From contig NZ_JAQSIO010000002.1 of NCBI RefSeq assembly GCF_028649455.1, positions 496,001 to 560,000 on the forward strand: DNA of 64,000 nucleotides, read 5' to 3'. Each line of letters starts with the position of its first letter. The first letter of the stretch is position 1. This DNA is from Curvibacter microcysteis (GTDB lineage: Bacteria; Pseudomonadota; Gammaproteobacteria; Burkholderiales; Burkholderiaceae_C). The translations under genes were made by a program, and so were the position numbers. The notes beneath the pieces are model-generated. The model was not told the DNA's origin. It saw only the letters and a list, made by a program, of their open reading frames with translations, and searched no databases. Positions 31,900 to 40,982 of this stretch are shown here, piece by piece.

Positions 31900-32609
31900 T
31901 GTCGCGCCAGATCATTCTCGACACGGAAACCACCGGCCTGTCGGCCGAGAACGGTGACCGCATCATTGAAATCGGCTGTGTGGAGATGCTGCACCGCAAG
32001 TTGACTGGCAACAACCTGCACCACTACCTGAATCCGGAGCGCGACAGCCACGAGGATGCGCTCAAGGTGCACGGCATCAGCAACGAGTTCTTGCGCGACA
32101 AGCCCAAGTTCGCCGCCGTGGTCGACGAGTTTTTGGACTACGTGGCCGGCGCCGAGCTGATCATCCACAACGCGGCCTTCGACATGGGCTTCCTGAACAA
32201 GGAGCTGGCGTTGCTGGGTCGACCGCCGCTGACCACCGTGGTGGCCAGCGTGACCGACACCTTGGTCATGGCCAAGGAAATGTTCCCGGGCAAACGCAAC
32301 TCGCTGGATGCCTTGTGTGACCGCCTGGGCGTGGACAATTCGGGCCGCACCCTGCACGGCGCTTTGCTCGATGCGGAGTTGCTGGCGGACGTCTACATCT
32401 ACATGACGCGGGGCCAGGATGCCTTGTTGATTGAACCCAGCGCAGACGAAGAGCAGTCATCCCAGGTGGAGTCCGTCGATCTGCGTGGCATTGAGCTGCC
32501 CGTGTTGCGTGCGAGCGAGCAAGAGAGCTCGGCCCACGAAGAGGTGCTCAAGCAACTCGATAAATCGAGTTCAGGCAAAACAATTTGGCGAAGTCTTGCA
32601 AACAGCTAA
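31899..32609 (+). CDS. dnaQ: DNA polymerase III epsilon subunit (3'-5' proofreading exonuclease)
   Basis: DnaQ is the proofreading exonuclease of the replicative polymerase. The 236-residue product has the DEDDh exonuclease motifs ILDTETTGL (Exo I), IIHNAAFDMGFLN (Exo II) and HGALLDAELLADVY (Exo III with its His and Asp). The C-terminal part matches the alpha-subunit-binding tail in length. It overlaps fdx by one base, so it is translated from the isc message at least in part. Confidence 0.94.
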   Translation: MSRQIILDTETTGLSAENGDRIIEIGCVEMLHRKLTGNNLHHYLNPERDSHEDALKVHGISNEFLRDKPKFAAVVDEFLDYVAGAELIIHNAAFDMGFLNKELALLGRPPLTTVVASVTDTLVMAKEMFPGKRNSLDALCDRLGVDNSGRTLHGALLDAELLADVYIYMTRGQDALLIEPSADEEQSSQVESVDLRGIELPVLRASEQESSAHEEVLKQLDKSSSGKTIWRSLANS

Positions 32610-32625
32610 AAAACTGTGCCATAAT
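32596..32625 (+). promoter_or_regulatory. Promoter of tRNA-Val
   Basis: TTGCAA (32596-32601) and CATAAT (32620-32625) with an 18-base spacer form a sigma70 promoter. Its -35 lies within the last codons of dnaQ. Initiation near 32632 would give a leader of about 77 bases before tRNA-Val. Confidence 0.65.
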
Positions 32626-32708
32626 AGAGTTCTTGACGCAGTGAAGCACTGAACAAAACGCAAAGCAGAAATGCTGCAGCGAATCAGAGCTAAAAAATCA
32701 CAGCATCA

Positions 32709-32783
32709 GGGCGATTAGCTCAGCGGTAGAGCACTGCATTCACACTGCAGGGGTCACATGTTCGATCCATGTATCGCCCACCA
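32709..32783 (+). tRNA. tRNA-Val (anticodon CAC)
   Basis: The 75 bases fold as a cloverleaf: acceptor GGGCGAT/ATCGCCC, D arm with AGCTCAGCGGTAGAGC, anticodon stem CTGCA/TGCAG with loop TTCACAC (anticodon CAC, reading GUG), and T arm with GTTCGATCC. The 3' CCA is encoded. It is a single tRNA, preceded by its own promoter and followed by an intrinsic terminator. Confidence 0.96.
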
Positions 32784-32789
32784 ATCTTG

Positions 32790-32818
32790 AAACCCGTGAA
32801 CCTTGGTTCACGGGTTTT
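32790..32818 (+). terminator. Intrinsic terminator after tRNA-Val
   Basis: AAACCCGTGAACC (32790-32802) pairs with GGTTCACGGGTTT (32805-32817), followed by T and a pyrimidine-rich stretch. The flanking A and T tracts let it work from either strand, including for the convergent spermidine-synthase-like gene. Confidence 0.88.
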
Positions 32819-32871
32819 CTCGTTTGGGGATCCCAATTTTGTCTGTTCGGGATTCGCCATGGCGGTGCTTT

Positions 32872-32885
32872 GGGGGGGGGGGGGG
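32872..32885. repeat. Run of 14 G
   Basis: A 14-base G homopolymer sits between the tRNA-Val terminator and the end of the spermidine-synthase-like gene, 36 bases beyond its stop. It is non-coding. The exact length is likely to vary by replication slippage or sequencing error. Confidence 0.9.
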
Positions 32886-32921
32886 CTGACCTGGAGCCCT
32901 CCAGGTGTGCGGCACCCGTTT

Positions 32922-33764
32922 TCAGGTCTTCAATTGCCGGCGGGCCCGGTGGATGCGCTCGCAAGCCAGCGCCAATTGTTTCCAGGCCTTGGGCTCCAAA
33001 TCAGGGGGTCGGGCGGCTTGGATCGTCAGGGGGAGGGTGGGCATGACCCCTTTGAACGCGAACACCGTGCAGTTGGTGCCGCCAGGCTCTCTGACCAGCA
33101 AAACAGATTGGTCAAACACATGGGCCATGCGCTCGATGTACAGCGGGTAGTCTGGGTGGTGGACATGCAGATTCGCCACCAGGATGCCATCGTGGTTCAG
33201 AGTGTCTCGGCAGCCTTGATAGAAGCGCTCTGAGCACAACTGGGCTGGCATTTCCAGCGACTGGTAGCCATCCAGCAGCAAGACATCAGCACTGGCGCTG
33301 GCGTGGCGCACATAAAACGCCCCATCACCCTCACGCACTTCGAATCGTTCTCCGTCGGGCGGGACCTGAAACTCATCCCGCAAGGCGATCACATGCGGAT
33401 TGATCTCCAGCACCAGCTGCCGGGTGTGGGGCAGATAGCGGTGGCAGAACTTCGGCAGCGATCCACCTCCCAGCCCCACGCTGACGATGCAGGTGGGCGC
33501 CGGCTTGAACAGCACAAAGCCCATCATCGTGCGGGTGTAGCTCAGCACCAGGGCCTGAGGATCGGCGCGGCTCATGGTGCTCTGCACCGCCAGGCTGGAG
33601 AAATGCAGTGATTTCGTTCGGGCGCTGCTGGCCACGTACGGCTTGACATGGAGTCGTGGAGAGGGGGCTTGGAGCATGCGGCCATTCAGAAGCTTCGGGA
33701 GATTGCCGGCCCGCACGCATCGGAGGTCGTTGTGGGGCAGCTCGGAGCCGACACTGTAGGGCAT
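32922..33764 (-). CDS. Spermidine-synthase-like aminopropyl/methyltransferase-fold protein
   Basis: The product is about 280 residues with a Rossmann methyltransferase fold of the polyamine synthase family: glycine loop VSVGLGGGSLPKFC, acidic residue in LVLEINPHVIALRDEF, GDGAFYV and the LLLDGYQ strand. The usual spermidine synthase gatekeeper Asp-Asp motifs are not clear, so substrate is uncertain; many such proteins in Burkholderiales are only called fused or orphan spermidine synthase. The start is uncertain: ATG at 33764 (MPYSVGSELPH) is chosen, with ATG at 33827 as an alternative. It is divergent from the large kinase gene. Confidence 0.72.
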   Translation of the reverse strand: MPYSVGSELPHNDLRCVRAGNLPKLLNGRMLQAPSPRLHVKPYVASSARTKSLHFSSLAVQSTMSRADPQALVLSYTRTMMGFVLFKPAPTCIVSVGLGGGSLPKFCHRYLPHTRQLVLEINPHVIALRDEFQVPPDGERFEVREGDGAFYVRHASASADVLLLDGYQSLEMPAQLCSERFYQGCRDTLNHDGILVANLHVHHPDYPLYIERMAHVFDQSVLLVREPGGTNCTVFAFKGVMPTLPLTIQAARPPDLEPKAWKQLALACERIHRARRQLKT

Positions 33765-33888
33765 TGAGGCGACTCGGTGCTGGCATCGGTCGCTATCATG
33801 CGCTGAAGGCCTGCGTGCCGGGCTCATGAGGGCAGAGGCTGCTCCTTTGGGTGTCAGGACGATGGATTGAATTGCTTGGGATATCGAC

Positions 33889-36800
33889 ATGGCCGCTACA
33901 GACGCCTCCAACTTCACAGATGTTCGCGCCGACATCTCCTCGGCCATGCTCGCCCGCAAACAGGCCTACTTGAAGGTTCTGGCGGGTTTGACCATGGGCG
34001 CCGCCTCCTTGGTGATGGTCAGTCACCTCTATTCCGGCATGAGTCCCTGGCAAGCCCTGCTCGGATCAGGTTGCGCGCTGGTGGCCGGGGCGCTCAGTCT
34101 GTACTTGCACCGCTGGCGGCAGCCTCACGCTGCGGCTTTGGTGCTGTTGGTCGGGGCTTTGGTGTGGATTGGCTGGATCACCGTGCTCACGGGTGGGGCC
34201 CGTTCTGTTGTGGTTGGGGCCTACATCACCATTGGCGCCTTGGCGGGCTGGATGCTGGGGCGGCGATGGATGCTCGCTTTGATGCTCTCTTCGCTCACCT
34301 TGTTGTTGGGGATGGAGCTTTTTTTCAGCGACTGGGTCCAGCTGCAAAGGGTGGCCGACAACCCGCAGCGGGTGTTGGTGGGCTTGGTGGTGGTGTTTGG
34401 CCTGTGCGGTAGCTTGCTCTACCTGGTGTTCCGTGAAAGCGACCTTCAACTGGAGGGCTTGCGCCAGGCGCGGCAGGCGCAGCTCACCACCAACCAGCAT
34501 TTCGAGTTGATTGCCAACAACGTCCCGGGCCTGATGTCGCACTGGGGCCGTGACATGCGTTGCCGCTGGCTCAACGCCAGGTACCTGTCCGTCATGCGGC
34601 GTTCGGCCGCCGATTGCATTGGGCGTTCCATGGATGAGTTGTGGAGCCCCAGCGTGTGTGAGGAAGCCAAGCCCTACATCGCGCAAGTGTTGGCCGGACA
34701 AGAGGTTCGCTACGAGACCGTGCAGCGCATGGACAACGGCCAAGCTCGGGTTTGGTTGGTTCAACTGGTGCCTGATCGCCTGCCCAGCGGCGAAGTTGAT
34801 GGCTGGTTTGGCCTGCTCCGGGATGTCACCTCCCAGCACCAGGCCGCACAGGCGATGCACGAAAGCCGTCAGCGACTGGGTTTGGCGGTGGACCTGGCGG
34901 GCTTGGTCTATTGGGAGCTGGAGCGCGACTCCGAAGTCCTGCGTTGGGGCATGGATGTCGATCGCCGCGAAGGTGCCGCGCACTGGACTTGGTCGCGTTA
35001 CCTGGGGGTGTTGCACCCTGAGGACCGAGACCGTGTCGCCTCGGACATGAGTGCGGCCTGGCGGGAAGGGCAGCTCAGCGCGCACTACCGCTATCTTGAC
35101 GCCGACGGTGCCACGCAGTGGGCCATGGTCAAGGCCCAGGTTCGGCCGGGCGATGCCGGCGGGCTGCGCATGATTGGGGTCTGGCAAAACATCACCGAGG
35201 CCGAGTTGGCGCAGCGGGCTTTGGCCGCCAGCGAGGCTCGCTTGCAGTCCATGCTGGACAACACGCCCGCTGTGGCTGTGCAGCAATTCGACCGGGACGG
35301 GCGGGTGCTCTACTGGAACCGCGCCAGCGAGCAGCTCACGGGCTTGTCGGCCGAGGTGTGTGTGGGGCAGTCGCTGTCGGCCTTGCTGTGGCCCCAGGGG
35401 GTGGACCCACGCTGGGTGGAGGGGTGGCGCCAAGTTTTGGCCGGGGACGCCGTCGCCCCCTTTGAGTTGAATTTCCGGCGCTCCGACGGCGATGAGCGTT
35501 CCGTCTTGTGTTCGCTGTTCGCCTTGCTGGAACGCAGCGGTGAGCAGCGACTGGTCGCCATGACGGTGGACCTGACCGAGCGCCGTCGCGCGGCCGATGC
35601 GTTGCGTCAGGTGCAGCAGAGTTTCGAGTCCGTGTTCCTGGAGAGTCCGACACCGGCCCGCATCTTTGCGGCCGATGGCCACAACCAAACCTTGGCCTGC
35701 AACGATGCGTTCTGCGAACTGTTTGGGCTGGGTCGGGAGGTGCTCATGTCGCGCAGCATGCGCGAGTTGAATCTTCATTTCGATCCCGAGGCGCGCGACG
35801 CCGTGCTGGCCACCTTGCTGCGTGAGGGGCGGGTGCAGAACGAAGAGTTGGTGATCCGCACCGAACGGGGTGAGCAGCGCACCGTGCTGACTTCCATGCT
35901 GCCCGTCACCTGGCATGGGCAGCCTGCCTGGATGAGCCAACTGGTGGACATCACCGAACGCAAGCGCGCCGAGGAAGACCTGCGTGCCAACCGCCGTTTG
36001 CTGGAGTGGGTGATCGACGCTTTGCCCATGTGCATCTTTGCCAAGGACACCCAGTCCCGCTATGTGATGGTCAACCAGGCGATGGCTGACTTCATGTGCA
36101 GCACCAAGGAGGCGCTGACCTACCGTCACACGGCCGATGTCGCGGCAGTCGACAAGAGCCGCTCGCTGGCGGATGACGCCTGGGTTTTCTCACACCGCAA
36201 GGCCTTGATCCAGCCTGATGTCGAGTTGCGTGGCCCCCGTGGGGAGCCCGCGCCCTTTCACAGCGTGAAGGTACCCCTGTTTGACGAGCGTGGAGAGCTG
36301 CAAGGCCTGCTGGGCATCAACCGCAACATCGCTGAAGAGAAGCGCGCACGAGCCGTTTTGGAGGCCAGCGAGCAGCGATTGGCCGTGATGTTCCAGCATT
36401 CGCCTGCCGCCCTGGCCATGATCGACGCCAAGGGCATTTACCGGTCGGTGAACGAGGCTTGGCTGCGCCTTTTTGCCTACCCGGAAGCGCAGGTGCTGGG
36501 GCGCAGTTCGCCCGAGTTCGGCTTGTTTGTGGATGCGGCGGACCGTGTGGCGCTTTATCAGCAAATGCGGGGCCAGCAGCGTGTGGACCAGCTTGAGTTG
36601 GATTTGCGCCGGGCCGATGGGCAGGTGCTGCGCTGTGTGGCCTCGGGGCGCACCTTGTTGATCAATGGCGAGCGGATGCATCTGTATGGGATCGTGGATG
36701 TCAGTGACCAGCGACGTGCCCAGCGCCAAATGGAGCAAATGAACCAGCTGCTTGAACAGTCCGTGGCCCAGCGCACCCAGGCCCTGACTGAGGCCAATGG

Positions 36801-37638
36801 GGAGTTGAAGCAAGCTTTGGAGTCCTTGCACACCGCGCAAGAGGAGCTGCTGCGCTCGGAAAAGCATGCGGCTTTGGGGCGCATGGTGGCCGGGGTGGCG
36901 CATGAGCTCAACACCCCGATCGGCAACAGCGTCCTGGTGGCCACGACCCTGGGGGCCGAAGTCGATGCCTTTGCCCGCCAGGCTCAGCAGGGGCTGACCC
37001 GCAGTGCCTTGAGTTCGCATGTGCAGCAGACCCGCGATGCGGTGGACATGCTGGTCAAAAACCTCAGCCGGGCGGCCGATCTGATCTCCACCTTCAAGCA
37101 GGTGGCCGCCGATCAGACCAGCCTGCAACGCCGCCCATTTGAGTTGGGTGAGATGGTGCAAGAAATCCTGCAAATGCACCGGCCCTTGATGCGCACCCAT
37201 GAGGTCCAGGTGCAGGCTCACGTGCCGCAGCCCGTGGCGATGGACAGCTACCCGGGGCCCTTGGGGCAGGTGCTGGTCAACCTCATGACCAATGCCATGC
37301 TGCACGCCTACGAAGGCGTCAAAGGTGGGGTGGTGGACATCCAGGCGCTGAGCCGTCGCCCGGGTTGGGTGGACATTGAGGTGCGTGACCACGGCCAAGG
37401 CATCGAGCCCGAGGCCTTGCGCCGCATTTTCGACCCCTTCTACACCACCAAATTAGGCCGCGGCGGCACGGGCTTGGGGTTGGCCATTTGCCAAACCCTG
37501 GTGACCCGGGTGCTGGGAGGTGAATTGCAGGTCCAGAGCGTCCTGGGCGAGGGCACTTGTTTTGTCATGAGTCTGCCGGTGCTGGCGCCCGTCGTCAGCA
37601 GCGGGGCAGGGGTGGAGTTGCCTGGCGGTGCTGCTTGA
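33889..37638 (+). CDS. Multi-PAS membrane sensor histidine kinase
   Basis: The 1249-residue protein starts with about six TM helices (residues about 25-185). It then has six consecutive PAS-type domains (about 200-330, 330-445, 445-565, 565-690, 690-815 and 815-940), a coiled coil, and HisKA with phospho-acceptor His at about residue 1005 in MVAGVAHELNTPIGNS. The HATPase has N box LMTNAMLHAYEG, G1 DHGQGIEPEALRRIFDPFY and G2 GGTGLGLAICQTL. All catalytic motifs are intact. There is no receiver and no adjacent response regulator, so it is an orphan kinase in this window. Ligand is unknown; several PAS domains suggest redox or small-molecule sensing. Confidence 0.87.
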   Translation: MAATDASNFTDVRADISSAMLARKQAYLKVLAGLTMGAASLVMVSHLYSGMSPWQALLGSGCALVAGALSLYLHRWRQPHAAALVLLVGALVWIGWITVLTGGARSVVVGAYITIGALAGWMLGRRWMLALMLSSLTLLLGMELFFSDWVQLQRVADNPQRVLVGLVVVFGLCGSLLYLVFRESDLQLEGLRQARQAQLTTNQHFELIANNVPGLMSHWGRDMRCRWLNARYLSVMRRSAADCIGRSMDELWSPSVCEEAKPYIAQVLAGQEVRYETVQRMDNGQARVWLVQLVPDRLPSGEVDGWFGLLRDVTSQHQAAQAMHESRQRLGLAVDLAGLVYWELERDSEVLRWGMDVDRREGAAHWTWSRYLGVLHPEDRDRVASDMSAAWREGQLSAHYRYLDADGATQWAMVKAQVRPGDAGGLRMIGVWQNITEAELAQRALAASEARLQSMLDNTPAVAVQQFDRDGRVLYWNRASEQLTGLSAEVCVGQSLSALLWPQGVDPRWVEGWRQVLAGDAVAPFELNFRRSDGDERSVLCSLFALLERSGEQRLVAMTVDLTERRRAADALRQVQQSFESVFLESPTPARIFAADGHNQTLACNDAFCELFGLGREVLMSRSMRELNLHFDPEARDAVLATLLREGRVQNEELVIRTERGEQRTVLTSMLPVTWHGQPAWMSQLVDITERKRAEEDLRANRRLLEWVIDALPMCIFAKDTQSRYVMVNQAMADFMCSTKEALTYRHTADVAAVDKSRSLADDAWVFSHRKALIQPDVELRGPRGEPAPFHSVKVPLFDERGELQGLLGINRNIAEEKRARAVLEASEQRLAVMFQHSPAALAMIDAKGIYRSVNEAWLRLFAYPEAQVLGRSSPEFGLFVDAADRVALYQQMRGQQRVDQLELDLRRADGQVLRCVASGRTLLINGERMHLYGIVDVSDQRRAQRQMEQMNQLLEQSVAQRTQALTEANGELKQALESLHTAQEELLRSEKHAALGRMVAGVAHELNTPIGNSVLVATTLGAEVDAFARQAQQGLTRSALSSHVQQTRDAVDMLVKNLSRAADLISTFKQVAADQTSLQRRPFELGEMVQEILQMHRPLMRTHEVQVQAHVPQPVAMDSYPGPLGQVLVNLMTNAMLHAYEGVKGGVVDIQALSRRPGWVDIEVRDHGQGIEPEALRRIFDPFYTTKLGRGGTGLGLAICQTLVTRVLGGELQVQSVLGEGTCFVMSLPVLAPVVSSGAGVELPGGAA

Positions 37639-37674
37639 GTGAAGGGTGTTCGGCGCGGTGGGCCCGCTGGGCCG

Positions 37675-38274
37675 TCAGCGTCCGGCTGACGTCGCCGCTT
37701 CGGACTCGCGCAAATCTTTCAATTGCTGCGACACCAGCGCAAAGAATCGGTCGTAAAAGGAGGCCGACAAGATGGTCTCCGACGCCACTTTGACCATCGA
37801 GTCCTGGCTGGACGACAGCGGCAGTGAAATGGAGCCGATGGCACTCACCCCCACGCTGGTGGAGTTGCTGCTTTTTTTCACGGCGTATCGGTCTTGCTGG
37901 GCCGTGACGTACGCGGTGGCGACGCGGCTGTCGCGCCCGTCGGGCACGCAGACGATGGTGAAATTGATCTCCAGGTGTGTGTCGCCATCGGGTTGGAAGC
38001 TTTTTTGCCCCTTGATGCCCGAAGGCTGATTGCCCGTGATCACATAGCCTTGGCTCAGCAGCGCACGGCGGGCCGCTTCGCAGGTGGTGTCTGACGCGCC
38101 ATCAAACAGGCGAGAGAAGTTTTCATTGGCTTGAAACTGCTCGTTTTGGTAGGCCGAGGGGCCGTGGGCCGCAGGCGATTTGGGCCACAGGCCGCAAGCG
38201 GTCAAGTTCAAAGCCAGGCCCAGCAAAAGGGCGGTGCGCGTTACTGGGTGGCGGAGGAGGGGTGAATGGGTCAT
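37675..38274 (-). CDS. DUF2242 family lipoprotein
   Basis: The 199-residue product starts at the ATG at 38272-38274 and has a signal peptide (TRTALLLGLALNLTAC) ending in a lipobox with Cys at about residue 27, so it is a lipoprotein. The rest matches the DUF2242 family as I recall it from Burkholderiales: NFSRLFDGASDTTCEAARRA, LEINFTIVCVPDGRDSRVAT. Function is unknown. It is convergent with the PAS kinase and stands alone. Confidence 0.82.
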   Translation of the reverse strand: MTHSPLLRHPVTRTALLLGLALNLTACGLWPKSPAAHGPSAYQNEQFQANENFSRLFDGASDTTCEAARRALLSQGYVITGNQPSGIKGQKSFQPDGDTHLEINFTIVCVPDGRDSRVATAYVTAQQDRYAVKKSSNSTSVGVSAIGSISLPLSSSQDSMVKVASETILSASFYDRFFALVSQQLKDLRESEAATSAGR

Positions 38275-38430
38275 GAAAGCAGTGAAGCCAAAACAGACGT
38301 GACAGGCCAACAAGCCGTGTAGCGCTGAAGCGCATTATTGCTTTGTCACTGATCGATCCGGTGAAGTCACCATTCGCGCCATGTCTGATGGCGGTTGCAG
38401 TGGGGTTTCATCGCGCCTTGCTTGGGCAAA

Positions 38431-38468
38431 AAGAAAAAGCCCTGCAAACAAGGTGTTTGCAGGGCTTT
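38431..38468 (-). terminator. Intrinsic terminator of the tRNA-Asn pair
   Basis: AAAGCCCTGCAAAC (38436-38449) and GTTTGCAGGGCTTT (38455-38468) form a perfect 14-bp stem with a 5-base loop. Read on the minus strand it ends in TTTTTCTT. It lies 4 bases beyond the 3' end of the downstream tRNA-Asn gene. Confidence 0.94.
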
Positions 38469-38471
38469 AAG

Positions 38472-38547
38472 TGGCTCCTCGACCTGGGCTCGAACCAGGG
38501 ACCTACGGATTAACAGTCCGGCGCTCTACCGACTGAGCTATCGAGGA
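38472..38547 (-). tRNA. tRNA-Asn (anticodon GTT), copy 2
   Basis: The minus-strand 76 bases fold as a cloverleaf: acceptor TCCTCGA/TCGAGGA, D arm AGCTCAGTCGGTAGAGC, anticodon loop CTGTTAA with anticodon GTT, T arm GGTTCGAGCC and encoded CCA. It is identical to the copy at 38621-38696 and lies downstream of it. Confidence 0.97.
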
Positions 38548-38620
38548 ATGTCGGTACCTGAAGACCTGACCTGCTGCATTGCAGGGGTCAGAAACTTCTG
38601 GAAATTAAATTGTAAAAACT

Positions 38621-38696
38621 TGGCTCCTCGACCTGGGCTCGAACCAGGGACCTACGGATTAACAGTCCGGCGCTCTACCGACTGAGCTATCGAGGA
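38621..38696 (-). tRNA. tRNA-Asn (anticodon GTT), copy 1
   Basis: This is the first gene of the tandem pair on the minus strand, identical over all 76 bases including CCA to the second copy. The 73-base spacer between them (38548-38620) contains a CTGACCTGC/GCAGG..TCAG hairpin that could guide processing of a joint precursor. Confidence 0.97.
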
Positions 38697-38707
38697 ACAA
38701 GACTTAG

Positions 38708-38737
38708 ATTATATACACAAAAATTGGGTCCTGAAAA
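38708..38737 (-). promoter_or_regulatory. Promoter of the tRNA-Asn pair
   Basis: On the minus strand TTTTCA (38732-38737) and TATAAT (38708-38713, exact consensus) are separated by 18 bases, placing the start about 5 bases before the tRNA-Asn copy 1 gene. It begins 2 bases after the stop of the TonB receptor gene. Confidence 0.7.
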
Positions 38738-38738
38738 G

Positions 38739-40982
38739 TCAGAAGCTGGTTTTCATCGTCAAACGCAAAGTTCTTGCCGCGCCAGGGTACAGGTAGACGT
38801 GGCCGAAGCTGGTCGGCGACTCGCGCCAGTAGCTGCGGTTGAACAGGTTGTCGACGCTGAACAACCAGACGGTGCTGCTTCTATCGCTGTGCTTTTGCGC
38901 CAAACGCACCTGGGCGTCAAAACGGGTCCAGGCGGGCAGGTCCACCTGCTCGGTGCTGGTGCTGACCACCTTGCGGCTGCCCTCGTGGGTCAGGCCGCCG
39001 CCCACGCTGAGGCCCGGCACTTGGGCAATGCGGTACTCCGCGTGGGCGCGCAGCACTTGCTTGGGCACGTTGGTGGGGGCCAGACCGTTGAGGGTGGCGT
39101 CGGCGCTGTGGCGCACAGCACGCAGCAGCAGGGCACTGCCGTTGAGGCGCCAGTCGCCCAGGCGGGTGCTGGCGGAGGCTTCGAGGCCGCGGTGGTGTGC
39201 ATCGCCGTTGTAGCTTTGGGTGCGGCAGTCGCTGCTGCTGCTGGGGCACAGCTGGGCGGCCAGGGCGGCGTCGCTGATTTGGCTCTCATACAGCGCGGGT
39301 CGACGGATGTCGAAGTAGCTGAGTTGCCAGTTGAGGTCGGTGCTGGCGTGCTTCAGACCGACTTCTTTTTGCGTGCTTTGTGCGGCGGGGATCCCGGTGC
39401 CGGCGTTGGCGTAATAGGCGCGGTTGGGCACCACGCTGGACTCGACGCCGCGGCCCCAGCTGCCGTAGACCGACAGTTGCTGACCCAGGTCATAGCTCAG
39501 GCCCAGCCAGGGGCTGGTGAAGCTTTGGCGGTAGCGGGTTTCGCGGCCACCGCTGTTTTGCACACTGTGACGGTCCAGCGCGGTGTGGCGCAGGCCGGCC
39601 CAGCTGCTCAGGCGGGGCGTCCAGCGTGCCATGTCCTGCACAAACAACTCGGTGTTGTATTCGTCACGGTTGGTGTTGGGGCTGTTGAAGGCCAGGGGCG
39701 GGTTGGGCGCTGGGATGACGGTCAGGCCATCGGTCGTCGCCTGGCCCACGGCGGCCGAGCCATCGGCCTGGTAGTCAAAACGGTTGTTCAGCACGCTGCG
39801 CAACAAGCCGGTGCTGACCTGGTGGGGCACGCCAGCCAACACGGTATTGCCTTGCAAGCGCCATTGCAGGGCCTGCTGCTGGCGACGTTCGTTGTTGCTT
39901 TCGAACTGGTAGATGTCGGCCAGGCCCACACCGGCCTTGCCGGTGCTGCTGGAGGGGCAGTAGCGGTCGGCGTAGTAGGCGCCGCTGCTCGCGTCGTAGC
40001 AACCGAAGGGGTAGGCCAGGCGGTCGTTGCTCTTCAGGCGCTGCGAGCCATAAACGGCTTGCCAGCTCCACTGGTTGTTGATGGCTTGGTCGAGCTTGAC
40101 CGTGCCGGTCAGTCCCCGGAATTCATTGGGCTTGGACCACGGCTGGTTGTTCAGGTTGATGTTGGGGTCGCGTACGCTGGGCAGTTGGCTGCCGAGCAGG
40201 CTCTGGCCTGGCACGCTGGCTTGGGTTTGTTGGCTCCATTCCAACTCAGCCGACAACACCGTGTCGCGGCTCAGGCGCGCGTCACCGGCAAAAGCCAGCA
40301 GGTCGCGGCGGCCGTTGGTGTTGTTGATCAAGGGGCGCATGTCTTCATGCGCGATGTTCAGGCGGTAGCCCAGCACTTTGTTCTCGCTGCGCCCGCCCAG
40401 GTCCAGGGCCAGCAGGCGGCTGCCGCGCTCGCCGGTGCTCAGGGTCACTTCGCGCAGCGGGGTTTCGGTGGGGCGCTTGACGACGTAGTTGACCAGGCCG
40501 CCCGGCGAGCTGGTGCCGGACTGCAGGCCACTGGTGCCCTTGAGGATTTCGATGCGCTCTTTGTTGTCCAGTGGGATCACCGTCTCGGCACTGATGGGCA
40601 GGCCTTCGCGGCGGTAGTTGTAGTTCTGATTCAGCGTGTAGCCGCGGATGTTCAGCGTGTCCCAGTAGCCGGGGGCGTTGTAGCCGTCGGTGACCGACGC
40701 ATCCAATTGGGTCAGGTCGGCCAGGCGGCGGGCACCCACGCGATCGAGCTCGGCGCGGTCGATCACGGTGGTTGAAATGGGCACTTCGCGCGCCGGCACG
40801 TCGCCAAAGCCGGTCACGTCGGCCACCGGGGCTGCGTTGCGTTCGCTCACCTGCACGGCGGGCAAGGACTTTTCTGCGGGGGCTTGCTGGGCCCAGGCCA
40901 GATTGGCCAGCAGCAGGGACACGGCCAGGCCGGTGGCCGTGGCTGGGCGCAAGTTCAGGTGGTGGGGCATCAAATGGCGCAT
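38739..40982 (-). CDS. TonB-dependent outer-membrane receptor under TPP-riboswitch control (probable thiamine or precursor uptake)
   Basis: The 747-residue product has a signal peptide (GLAVSLLLANLAWA, cleaved before QQAPAEK), a plug domain (VPISTTVIDRAELDRVGARR, then LNIRGYTLN and EILKGTSGLQSG) and a C-terminal 22-strand barrel ending in aromatic Phe (LRLTMKTSF). By sequence type it groups with siderophore receptors. However, a TPP aptamer lies in its 5' leader and the thi genes are immediately upstream, so thiamine, thiamine phosphates or a precursor is the more likely ligand (inference). The ATG at 40982 is used; an in-frame ATG four codons later is possible. No inner-membrane transporter is adjacent. 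Confidence 0.87.
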   Translation of the reverse strand: MRHLMPHHLNLRPATATGLAVSLLLANLAWAQQAPAEKSLPAVQVSERNAAPVADVTGFGDVPAREVPISTTVIDRAELDRVGARRLADLTQLDASVTDGYNAPGYWDTLNIRGYTLNQNYNYRREGLPISAETVIPLDNKERIEILKGTSGLQSGTSSPGGLVNYVVKRPTETPLREVTLSTGERGSRLLALDLGGRSENKVLGYRLNIAHEDMRPLINNTNGRRDLLAFAGDARLSRDTVLSAELEWSQQTQASVPGQSLLGSQLPSVRDPNINLNNQPWSKPNEFRGLTGTVKLDQAINNQWSWQAVYGSQRLKSNDRLAYPFGCYDASSGAYYADRYCPSSSTGKAGVGLADIYQFESNNERRQQQALQWRLQGNTVLAGVPHQVSTGLLRSVLNNRFDYQADGSAAVGQATTDGLTVIPAPNPPLAFNSPNTNRDEYNTELFVQDMARWTPRLSSWAGLRHTALDRHSVQNSGGRETRYRQSFTSPWLGLSYDLGQQLSVYGSWGRGVESSVVPNRAYYANAGTGIPAAQSTQKEVGLKHASTDLNWQLSYFDIRRPALYESQISDAALAAQLCPSSSSDCRTQSYNGDAHHRGLEASASTRLGDWRLNGSALLLRAVRHSADATLNGLAPTNVPKQVLRAHAEYRIAQVPGLSVGGGLTHEGSRKVVSTSTEQVDLPAWTRFDAQVRLAQKHSDRSSTVWLFSVDNLFNRSYWRESPTSFGHVYLYPGAARTLRLTMKTSF

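Noticed and set aside
38724-40775. 683-codon plus-strand frame opposite the TonB receptor
   Set aside because: Low-complexity Ala/Gly/Val translation antisense to a gene with clear plug and barrel motifs.
38739-40982. Ferric siderophore receptor as the function of the TonB protein
   Set aside because: Not excluded by family, but there is no Fur-box I could see in the leader, whereas a full TPP aptamer is present; thiamine-related uptake is preferred.
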